NCBI GenBank assembly: GCA_029204225.1
Contig: CM055095.1
Span: 42,371,723 to 42,435,722 of the forward strand
DNA length: 64,000 nucleotides
Direction: 5' to 3'
Origin: Diphasiastrum complanatum
Taxonomy: Eukaryota; Streptophyta; Lycopodiopsida; Lycopodiales; Lycopodiaceae
Shown: one piece after another, positions 54,405 through 64,000 of the stretch
Position numbering within the stretch: position 1 is the stretch's first letter
How the letters are laid out: each line of letters begins with the position of its first letter
Translations under genes and position numbers: made by a program
Notes under the pieces: model-generated
Databases searched by the model: none
What the model saw: only the letters and a program-made list of their open reading frames with translations
Told to the model about the DNA's origin: nothing

Positions 54405-57400
54405 TCTTCTATTCTTAGAAGCTCCTCAAAAGAGAAAATAACTATAAGAATCGTTCCTTTAACTTTCCATATTAACCAAGAAAATCATTATCCTTAGTCT
54501 GACTTTTATATCAAACAAGTGCTCAACGATAAACCTATTTCCAATCGTTAATCTCTGCACTAGAGTACAAACTCTAGTTTGAAAAGTACACTAAGAGATA
54601 TATTTTCTCAACAGGATTACACTCAACACAAGTTAGTAACATCACCTTCATGTAAAATACTTACATGGACCAACTGAGTGAAATATTACCTAACTTAGGA
54701 GATTAAAGTTAAAAAAATAATCATCATCACCATTCCTTATAATCCTTTGACAATAAGTAAGTATCTATTTATGATCTGTCAATCATAAATATTTAGATTC
54801 GTATGATTCGTCAATCATAATTTTCTGGAATCCAAAATCATAATCATTTATAGAATACTGGAGTATATGTCCAACATAAGTAAGAATCATTCCAAAATCT
54901 TTCCACTAAGAAAATACTGGATTAGGAATATTCTTCAAATAGGATTCTTTAGCTGAAGTGCAAGATTCAAATTCTATGAACAACTGGTAATTAAAGACTG
55001 AACGCATACCAAAATGACAATATTCTTCAACTACAATTTAAAAACTTTAGATTACAATCTAGCATCAAATCTAGATACCCATAATCTTGCTAAATCAATT
55101 CAGTTATTTTTCGGATTCATTATTATTCATTATCCAATTGAGCTCTCTGGGATACAACCACTAATGAGATGAGTCTATTCCTTAACTAAGAAATACTCTA
55201 TCCCATGAATACTGTATTTCCAATGCAGATAATTTTAACTGATGAATCCAAATGATTTACTAATCATGTGTCTTACAAGCAATATAAATCAAAACCATCA
55301 GTTTCTAGTGAATCCACATCACACTGATCGTTTTACCAATTAACTTCACTCTGGAGTAATCAACTACTCAAGTTAATTGCCAATGATTCAGAAATCTCAA
55401 ATGTCTAGGTGAAGAATTCAATTATACTAGTATGACACCACATTTAGATCCTTACCCAAAGTATTTATAAGTTAATTCATAAATCTTCCACACGAAGATT
55501 TGTTAACTCTGCAAGAATTTGTCAAAACAATACTTGATCATATGCTTATGTTCGTCGACTAGGTTAAGTGCACCAAATTACCCTAGTAACTAGGAATACA
55601 CAGTAGATTCACACAAGATTAATTGTGCACATATGTGAATAATCTCACTATGACCCAGTACATAAACACATTTTTATCTGGCAGATTCCTCCAGAAACCA
55701 CATATGTTACTCACATATCTCACTGAGATCTTGTAACTCAGCTACAAAAGATTTTCTATTTCTCAAGAGTGAATAACATATCCGGAAAATCTTTGAGACG
55801 AATAACATTCACTCTCAACAGTTTTTCAATCCCACTTACCTCTAAGAACATAATTTCTCCCACTAAATCATCCCCTCTCTAATCCTAGTACTTAGACTAA
55901 GATTAGGTTGACCCAATATAGAACTCTCAGACTTAAATGTTGATCAAACTTACTTCTATTCCAATCAAAATGGAATTAGTAACCTTTGACCTTTTACTAC
56001 ACTACTTATAGATAATGATTCAAATTTCAAATCTTTTCTAGTTCCAGATTGTCCACACAATCCCTAGTGAATTCCTGTTATTCGAAAAGTTCCAATTAAG
56101 TATCTTATTTTGAATCTATTCGAAATTACTTTTGGATCAAAATCTCATTTCTATACCACAACTAGTTCCCTTCCAAAGACTATGCAACCTACAGATTCCC
56201 AAATAGAATTTTATCCCACCACTTCACCTCTCATTTTTAAGAAATTATAAATTTCAATAAAAGTTAACTAGAAAGATGATACATGAAAATATCTAAATCC
56301 AAGAAAAGTCAGTAATAAGTGCTTCCACTAAAAGATTCACTCTATTACAAACAGAACTTTTCCTTTTAATATTTCCAACCCGAGTGATAGAAACTACCAT
56401 TCCATCGAAATCCATTTATGCACAAAGAGATATTCTAGGTTTAAGAAATTGAAACACTTCAAACTTAGAATTATCCAAATTCCAAGTCTATTCACACAAG
56501 TAGTAATTTATATGACATAACAGTCTTTCAGAAGAATATTTTCATGCTGGAAAGAATTCATATAAACTTGTCTGATGTCTTACATTTGCGAAATTATTAA
56601 GAAATAAAAAATTAATTAAGTAAGCGAGATAAAGATTTGAGGACCTCTTATTTTATAAATAATGAGATACCACATTGGAATCTAGATTAAACCTCAAAAT
56701 TTTCCAAAATACCCCACATTTGATTTCCAAAATTCCTGATGTCCCATACCATCAGTTTTTCCTTCCAAAAAACCCTTAAGCGCCTTATCTGATATTCTAG
56801 AGATCCATTAATCATCTAGCTGTCCTATAATCCATATAGGATATTATCTCTTGCTCCCAACACTGGATAATCCATTTATTTGGATGACTTGCATGGATTC
56901 CACAATCCACACCTGATCTTGTGATCTAAAACAGAAAAATTAACATGGTTCAATATTACATTCTGATCCTTTCTGGTTAATTATTACATTAATGGTACAT
57001 CGATTTTCTCATTTCAACAATTTGTCATATTCATCTTCAATATTTTTGGGTCTCTTCGGGTAGTGATGAGTTGGAAGGGCAGGCCTCAACAACCAATAGC
57101 ATTTCCACATGTTGCTAGACGAAATAGTTATATAGTTAGAGAGTTTTTATTTTATTTATATTTGGGAAATTCTATGTTACGTAGAACCCCGATTTCAAGG
57201 TTTCAATTGGTCCACATGGCAACGAAAATAAGAAAAAAAAAAAAGCATTCTTTTCAAAGGCCCTCGTCGGGCTCTAAGTTTCTCTAATCTATATTTCATA
57301 AGTTTGTTCGTTTTATGATTGTCTTTCAATTGAATGCATTGTTTTTGCAAGTTTTGGTGAGCTATATATATGTTTCACTTCTTTGTTGATTATGTTGTCT

Positions 57401-57958
57401 TCTTTCAATCATATTTCTACAAGTGCTAGTTCTTCTTGGAGATTTCAGGAATCTGAAATGTATTAAAGACTTTATAATTTTCTTGTTGCATTATCAAGAT
57501 AAAAATAAGGCAGTCAGACTAAGCCTTCGGACTACCAAACTGATGCTAGCTTCAGTTGAAAAACAGGATATCAAGGTTCTTGCTAATGGAAGGGCATCCA
57601 CATTATAATTGCTACCATCAATCATAAAATCATCTGAAAGAGTGCAGCGACATTTCACTTTTATGTGTTTAATGTAAAGGTCCATTTACAGGCTCAGTCT
57701 CTATAAGCTAGTAGATGAAAAGCTCAGGATGCCAACCTTGCCAATTGAGGCAACAACACCCGTTAGAATGTTTTGCAATAGTGACGCGATAGTGTTTAAA
57801 ATGCTTTATTATTATATTGAAACATCTAAAAAACCTTCAGGGCTCATTACTGCTGAAAATGACAAGAAGTTGGGTATAGATTGATCAACAAGTAGTGTTT
57901 TTTGTGAGAGTGAAGCCAAAAAATATAAAAAAGTTTGTCTGGTATGAGTTATTAACTC
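54405..57958 (+). repeat. Arm 2 of the 3.5 kb inverted repeat
   Basis: Reverse complement of 22540-26095. It begins just inside the polypurine tract position of arm 1, so no LTR is attached here. It holds the AT-rich non-coding part (54405-56980), the 300 bp dispersed repeat (56987-57290) and coding-like islands on the plus strand (57640-57958, with I-E-A-T-T-P-V-R-M-F-C-N-S-D and Y-Y-I-E-T-S-K-K-P-S-G-L-I-T). The captured gene is not recognised. Confidence 0.85.
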
Positions 57959-57969
57959 AAACACCGACA

Positions 57970-59117
57970 TGATGATTGGCATGTATTTGCTGATAGTAAA
58001 TCTCAGTGTTCTTCCATAAGTTGGATTGTTTCGCCAATATCTCTGCAGTTGATCTCGAGGTCATGTCTTTTACGTACCTACATAGATCTAATACAAAGTG
58101 AAGTTTTGATAGGAACTATTCATAAAGAATCGAGTGTTTATAGTTACTTACGAGTTCACCATTGGAAATGAATCTAAAGTTTGGAAGTATATCATCTTGT
58201 AGGAGCAATAGTTTTTGCCTGATGTAATTTAGACTCCAATCCTCTTCCACCTCAACACATGTCAAAACTGCATCATTGTATATAATTTCAATTTTTTTTC
58301 ATTCTGAATGTCCATAGGCTTCCAAGTCTTGATCGAGTGACACCCATTTACCTTTGTTTTTTTTTTCATCTTTGATAATGGAAGCATAAGCTCAACATTT
58401 GTTTTTCTATTTGATAACAAAAGCACATGGAAGACATTTTAATTCTACATTCTATTTCTCCATCTGATCTTTTGTCCCAGCCTGCATCCATAAGTTCAAA
58501 TAATAAACTATATGATAAATTTTTGCATATGAACATTGTTGGGGTTTTGTATACATTGACACTTGAAAAGAAATCCACATATATTTTCAAAGAAATAAAC
58601 CAACTCAATCTGACTGTTTTTTATCTTGTGCTTATCTCTAATGAATTTTTTACATCATTATATAGCTTGCAACGAAATGATTCTAAAACTGCAGCATCTA
58701 GAGCAACCCATTCATCACTTCCAAAACTAGGTAATGGAATTGGGACTATTTGTCCAAAATCTCCTTTTGTATCAAAAATGTACCTTGATTCATAAAAAAA
58801 GATCCCACTATCAACTAGATCTTTTGCAGTTCTACCTCTATATTGCAGCTGGCCAATATCAGTGTGAATAACATCTAACACATCTGCTAGAGATCCACTA
58901 GGTTTCCATTCATTTATGTTGGATGGATATAAATCTGAAAGAGCAAAATGATCAGTTTTGCAAGTTTACTAATAGATATGAATGAATGACAAAAATCAAA
59001 GTATTGTAAAATATCAATACTAACAATTGTTTTTTTTGTGATTTTAATGGGCGAATCCTTGCACATGTATCTCTGAATGAATATATACATGTTGGGCTAG
59101 AATTTCATAAATAGATT
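57970..59117 (-). pseudogene. Orphan multi-exon gene, cut by an LTR
   Basis: Minus-strand exon-like stretches: Y-E-I-L-A-Q-H-V-Y-I-H-S-E-I-H-V (about 59110-59040), V-L-D-V-I-H-T-D-I-G-Q-L-Q-Y-R-G-R-T-A-K (58881-58621), a stretch with F-E-L-M-D-A-G-W-D-K-R-S-D-G (about 58540-58380), C-V-E-V-E-E-D-W-S-L-N-Y-I-R-Q-K (about 58270-58160) and R-S-T-A-E-I-L-A-K-Q-S-N (about 58060). The first two match 49580-49190. The gene starts abruptly where the family 2 LTR begins at 59120. Not recognised. Confidence 0.5.
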
Positions 59118-59119
59118 TT

Positions 59120-59597
59120 TGTTATGGCTATATTCGGTTAAGGACCTGGAATAGTCCTAATATGGTAGACTGGCCCTCCAGTGTTCGAGATTATTGGTCA
59201 CGTCGAGATTTAATTCCATGTCGAGGCCTGTTTGTGACTAATTACCTTGAGAGAACCCAGACACTCTAATTGAGACGTATGGAGTATTGCATGTCTGTAT
59301 GACATATATAGGCAAGAGGACTACATGAAGAGGTGTGGTCTATTTATAGTTGACCTACATGGGAGTTGCACGGTTTCATGCACATGACTCTACTCTCTAT
59401 ATAATGAGGTGGGGATTCTCCCGTCGACATATTGGGTTTATGTCACCAGTTTCTCTCTTCTCCTCTTGCTTCATATGGCATGGCTTGGGGGCTAAATCTA
59501 GGTTTGGTCTAGGATTGGTTGGGTGGTTTGGCTCCATAGTCTCTCTTATTGTGCTCTCATATCCTCATCTTAGGGGTAATCCTTTAGGGTCTTTACA
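59120..59597 (+). repeat. LTR (family 2), 478 bp
   Basis: TGTTATGGC to CTTTACA, homologous to 26116-26553. It is followed directly by a primer binding site, so this is a 5' LTR. A TATTTATAG box near 59341 may be the promoter. Confidence 0.88.
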
Positions 59598-59610
59598 TTG
59601 GTATCAGAGC
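59598..59610 (+). promoter_or_regulatory. Primer binding site (initiator Met tRNA type)
   Basis: TTGGTATCAGAGC directly abuts the LTR end and matches the canonical plant primer site complementary to initiator methionine tRNA. Confidence 0.85.
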
Positions 59611-61430
59611 ACGGCTGAGATGAATTCAAGGATGGGATTGGAGTGCTATGTTCTCAAGGGAATTGTGGAGTGGGATTCACCAATTGCGATGGAGGGCATG
59701 TTTTTTCAAGATTTGGTGGTAGAGTGCTCTTCTACTTGTATGATTTTGGAAAAGATGTTGTGAATTAGTAAAGAATTCATTCCTAAATTTCTAGTGCTTC
59801 ATGGAAGATTTCTTTTGAGGTAGAATGATATGCATGGACTGATCTCCTTGCTTGTTTTATTAACTTTTGCTGGATTAAGGATCACGATAACTAGCATAAC
59901 TCCATAAGGTTTTGAATGATTGTCTACTTGTTTCATTGAAAGATTGATTGTAATCAATTATTCCTAGCTGATATGCACTGTATGCAAAGTAGAAAGATGA
60001 TTCTATAATTTTCATGATGAGGACTAAAAGTTTTATTTACTCAACTCTTCCAGTAAGTCTGCATGTTAAGAACACTGATTAGAAGAGTCATATGCTACTT
60101 TTTTAATTTGAGCAGAGCTCAACAAATAGACAATTTCATATCATTCTTCTAATTCCCAAGACAAGCAATATGATGTGTATATCCTACTGATGGTAGGATA
60201 AGAATCATATGCTAACTCTTCTCTTGAAGATCATTGAAGTAAATAGTTGTTAAAAGACTGTCACAATGGGTTATGTCCTAAAGTCGTTTCTCACATAATC
60301 AATCTGCATGCTATGTGAATGATAGAAAATGACCGAGGGAATAAACTTTGAGGATCTTAGTGAAAAACCTATCAGAAGCTCTTACCACAGTCCAACAATT
60401 TTGATACATGTCATGGAGTCCTCTACTTGAAATCTATCTAGACTTGATAGCTGTTGGAATGCATAAAAAATGAATGTTTGTAGGCTGTTGGATTGCTAGA
60501 GTGATACACAGAGCTGAGCAATCAGATGTGAAGGAGATGACTTGTGTGAACTAAGTTATTAAACCTCCATTGCTCGCTACCATTCAATCTGGCGGCTAAC
60601 GCTCTCTTTTTTTGATGCAAACAATGTTGAATCCTTGATTCCTAGGAGAGCCCAAGGGCTGGAGGTGAAAGATTGATGGCTGTCGGTAGCGATGAGATCA
60701 TGGTTTCATTCATTTGGAGAGCCACAAAAGGCAAAAAATTAGTGCAATCCCAACTCCTGTCACTGCTTGAATTATCTCCATCTTCCAATTGGTGATGGTT
60801 GCGTTGTCACAAGAAAAGGGAGCCTGAAAGATCGAAGTAGTGAGGAGACGAGGGGCTCGTAACCTCATGTGGATGAGCCGAGCAGCCATCATGACTGTGG
60901 CCGCTAGAATGTTGTGTAAGCCTTTTGGAAAGGAAACCCTTAGGGTTTACTTATCTTGCAAACCTTGAAAAAAGTTTGGCCTTGCAAAGATTTTCTTTTG
61001 GAGATAAGTTCCTAAATACATGTCGGGTGACCATAGGCTTTTAAAGTATTAACAGTTCCAACTTTGATGTTTCTTCGAAATGAAATTTTTTAATTTAAGT
61101 TACTAGCACCCAGTCAGTGGAATTTTGGGTTCCTGGTGCTTAGTTTCAAAATTTAAACCTTGGTTTGAATATTGCTTCCCGAATTGGGGGAATCCCTATT
61201 GTTTTAATAAATCTCTAAAATTTGTTTTTAAAGAAAGCCAAAAAATGCATATTTTGAACTAAAAGCTACAAGTTTTTTATTGCAAACTTCATAAAACCAT
61301 CATAATTACAAATGAAATAATAATTCAAGAGAACAAATGATTTTTGAAACTCGAAATCCCATTGAAATACAAAACAATTTCAATTATATTTGCACATTCT
61401 TTTTTTTAAAGTACATTTTCTAAGGAATTT
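59611..61430. other. Leader of LTR element and unassigned DNA
   Basis: A short open frame continues to 59763 behind the primer site but shows no gag motif. No recognisable pol follows. 60710-60892 (-) is a 60-codon stretch without a family. The element is probably truncated or non-autonomous. Confidence 0.35.
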
Positions 61431-61466
61431 TCATTGATGCCTCTCAATTCAGAACTTGACATATTC

Positions 61467-63990
61467 TCAACACTCGTTTTCAGCTGATGAAGTGAAAGAC
61501 CCGTCTTCTTCATCAAAGTCAACTGGCATATCTTCCTCAAAATTTGTGTCTAGTATTGACAAAAAAACCTTTTGAGTCACCTTTTCTCTGTTGATGACGA
61601 GTAGAGAATGATTTTTTTTTATTACTATTTTGAATAAAACCAAGTACTTTGGCAATCCAAAATGGATGTCCTTCATTGTTTTCTGAAGCTATAAGTGCAA
61701 CAAGGCTTCCAAATTAGATTTCATTCAAATCACTGTGCCATTTAATATTTGCAGCTTTTAACTTTGCCTATTATTCCTTGAGCCCACATAAATTTCACGT
61801 TCCTCATCTTGCACAAGCTGCAAGAAATCATTATCTTGAGGAAGATCTGAAGGTTCGACAGTTGTAGTTGATGTTCCTAATTTATGATACCAATGAAATT
61901 CTTCAGTTGTTGATGTATGTTCGAGATTGAGCAAACTGGATTTTTGTTTCTCGAAAAAGTCCATCCACCAATGCTGATCAAACTCATCAAAAAAATGATA
62001 AGCTACTTGAATACTTGATTCCAAAAAATTTAATGAGGCAAACTAATCAATCTCACGATGTTCTCTTTGCGCCTTTTGTTCTTCTAGCAAGGACTTCAAG
62101 GGAGACAACACAACAAGCTTGATTTGAGTCGATGGAATGTTAAGCAAAAATCGAACTCCTTCAAGAGGTAGCCATGAAACTAAAATTGAGAATAGTTTGT
62201 CCCATAATGGTATAATGCCTGATTTGTTACATTTGATTTTAAACTAGTGCTGAAAGCTAATATCATTAATATTAGCTACGCATCGCTCTATTTCGTTGGA
62301 CGCCTTAACAAAATCACAAAAATCATATGTGTGTATGATTAATGACACATTTGGCTTTGGCACATACGATTCTTCACAATGCTTTGAAGCATCGGTAAAG
62401 AAAATACATTCTTGAATCTCAACCTCTTAGAAAAGCAACTAAACATTTGATCAATTTGTTCATGGGTATGTCCTACCAACAAAAGTCCTACTTTTACTTT
62501 TTTAAAAAGAAAAAATTCCACTAGCATGGACAAGTATGCCAAACAGTTTGGTTTTTATTTTCCCTAGCAGTGTTGTCAAGCTGTAAATAAAGTGTCTCTA
62601 GAAGATTTTCACCAAATTTGCAAATTATCTTATGTACAATGGTGATCGTCAAATTTGGATCATTTTGAACAATAGGATAATTAAAAAAGACCTTGGACCC
62701 TGAAGTGCCATTAAACACAAGTGCTCCAACGAGATAAACCTGAATAAAATCTGCCTCGTTCAAATTTTTGGGCACTGACAAAATGAGGCAACATTGTTTT
62801 CTTCTTATTCATGTCATCAATAACAAGGCCCAGATATTTTTGTGAACTTTCCAAACATTTTTTTCAATGCTTGGCCAAATTTTGTCTTTCAATTGTTTGT
62901 TAATTTATGTGCAGTTGAAGAGCATTTGTAGCATCCACTAAAAATACAATGATTCACTTATTTAATAGAATAAAGATCATGCCATAATGATATTAAAAAA
63001 AATTGCAACTTAAATTTTTTCAAAACATAAAGTATTACAATGAATGACAAATTTGATTAATATTTACCTTTCTCATCATTAGTCTTTGCAAGTTGTTTTG
63101 TAGACTTTAACAACTCTCAAGTGGAGCATACTGTCATTCATGATTTTTTGAGAATCTTTACCAGTCCAAAATCTCTTTTCCAAATTCTAAGAAAATATGA
63201 GTAACTCAAATAGGGAACATTTTTTGTTCTGGCAAACTCTTTGTACATCAAAAATATTTCTAATTTTGTAAAATTATCCGACAAGTGAAAATATAAGGAA
63301 TTAGGCAATTTCTCTCCATGCAAATTTATGAAATGCTTTAGCCAAGCAGTTGCATTTAAAGCATCTGGAAAAACAGTTCGACCTTGTAAAGATCCCCGTA
63401 ATGTTGGGTCTTTCTGAAGTCGTACATGCAATCGTTGAAGTCATGAGTTTTTGATTGCATGAACTGCTTTGTAAGCTTTGCGACAAACCTCCAAAGCATT
63501 TAAAAAATTCGAAAATGATTTTTTGTCTGGCCTCAATGTTGCACACAAATAGTAATTTCTCTCATCCTTACTTTGTAAAAAGAAGTTTGATCTTAATTCT
63601 TCAATTTCTCTGGTACTCAACTTTTGCAAACAACAGGATGAGCAACAAATAATATTCCGTATCTTTCGAATCTCAAATTTTGTAATCAACTATTTTTGAC
63701 GATTCGTTAAATCAGGTGAGGACCTCATATCTCTCTTGTATTTTTCTTTTTGTTTGGAGCCTGATCTATAAATTGAACCTGTGACACTAGTAGGTGCCTG
63801 AACTGGTTGATAAGGTGTTAGAATTTCATGATTCGGAATTCTGGCCCCAACCTCAGGATGTTCTGGACCCTCAAAAGGTTCTAAATTTTCAACGAATATA
63901 GTCCTTTTAGATTTAGCACGACAAACATCACTTTGAGAAGGTCTCCTCCAAACATGAGAAAAGCTTGAACGTCACGAATCAATAGACTTA
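61467..63990 (-). pseudogene. DUF7869-like transposase-type gene
   Basis: Minus strand, apparently running off the window at its 5' end. In order: Cys-rich C-C-S-S-C-C-L (63640), V-C-R-K-A-Y-K-A-V-H-A-I (63490), Y-S-Y-F-L-R-I-W-K-R-D-F (63190), V-C-S-T-x-E-L-L-K (63110), an intron (about 63067-62940), I-D-D-M-N-K-K-K-T-M-L-P-H-F (62790), D-P-N-L-T-I-T, L-Y-L-Q-L-D-N-T-A-R-E-N-K-N (62580), V-G-H-T-H-E-Q-I-D-Q-M-F-S (62460), and near the end P-F-W-I-A-K-V-L (61650). These landmarks fit the eukaryotic family annotated, from memory, as DUF7869. The Q-L-D-N and H-E-x-I-D acids look like RNase H-fold catalytic positions. Several stops and frameshifts make it a pseudogene. Biological role unproven. 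Confidence 0.72.
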
Positions 63991-64000
63991 TGCGGATCTG

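Overview
This window looks like repeat-dense nuclear DNA of a streptophyte plant. The sequence is AT-rich, genes are broken into exons by AT-rich introns with GT/AG borders, and fragments of Ty1/copia retrotransposons, a CACTA (TNP2) transposase, Ulp1-type protease and interstitial CCCTAAA repeats are present. I cannot name the species. The unusual mix (a DUF7869-like transposase-type gene and an N4/N6 DNA methyltransferase-like gene) makes me lean towards a non-seed lineage such as a bryophyte, lycophyte or fern, but that is inference. No rRNA, tRNA or intact host gene was recognised; almost every coding piece carries stops or frameshifts.

The most distinctive component is a multi-gene cassette present twice in direct orientation: copy A (about 657-9535) and copy B (about 34636-42977), plus a partial, older inverted copy C (about 10612-12621). 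Each full copy has the same layout: a + strand multi-exon gene (gene 1: coiled coil, then a Cys-rich region and further conserved blocks, family not recognised), a convergent - strand acidic protein gene (gene 2), a roughly 415 bp array of ten copies of a 19 bp palindrome (consensus ACCTATGCTNAGCATAGGT) that is itself one large palindrome, and a + strand gene with the motifs of a beta-class amino-DNA methyltransferase (gene 3). The array lies between divergently transcribed genes 2 and 3, and isolated copies of the palindrome occur in gene 3 introns. The exon with methyltransferase motif I is almost identical between A and B although its flanks differ by several percent.

Around these copies lies a patchwork. 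1-760: copia protease fragment. 9.5-13.8 kb: a segment absent from copy B, holding inverted copy C. 13.8-14.9 kb: a host-gene-like fragment, also found at 43-44.4 kb. 14.9-18.6 kb: a 5'-truncated copia element whose reverse transcriptase is replaced by 1 kb of other sequence. 18.6-20.3 kb: minus-strand LTR and PBS remnants. 21.8-26.1 kb and 54.4-58 kb: arms of a 3.5 kb inverted repeat, the first arm ending at a polypurine tract and an LTR. 26.6-31.9 kb: nested copia pieces. 32.4-34.6 kb: maturase-like repeat and an internally deleted CACTA transposase. 44.4-46.7 kb: gene fragments, a telomeric repeat and a 194 bp tandem repeat. 47.2-48.9 kb: an Ulp1-like gene with correct splicing frames. 49-50.3 kb: an orphan gene fragment and a gag-like piece. 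52.4-54.4 kb: a copia RT fragment, a divergent histone H3 core with an inverted canonical H3 tail next to it, and a CACGTG-rich repeat cluster. 58-59.6 kb: an orphan gene cut by an LTR. 61.4-64 kb: a DUF7869-like transposase-type gene on the minus strand.

The candidate new system is the A/B/C cassette. A DNA methyltransferase gene, an unrecognised possibly transposase-like gene and an acidic protein share a compact unit organised around a nested palindromic array. A self-marking or self-regulating mobile element is my working inference, not something the sequence proves.
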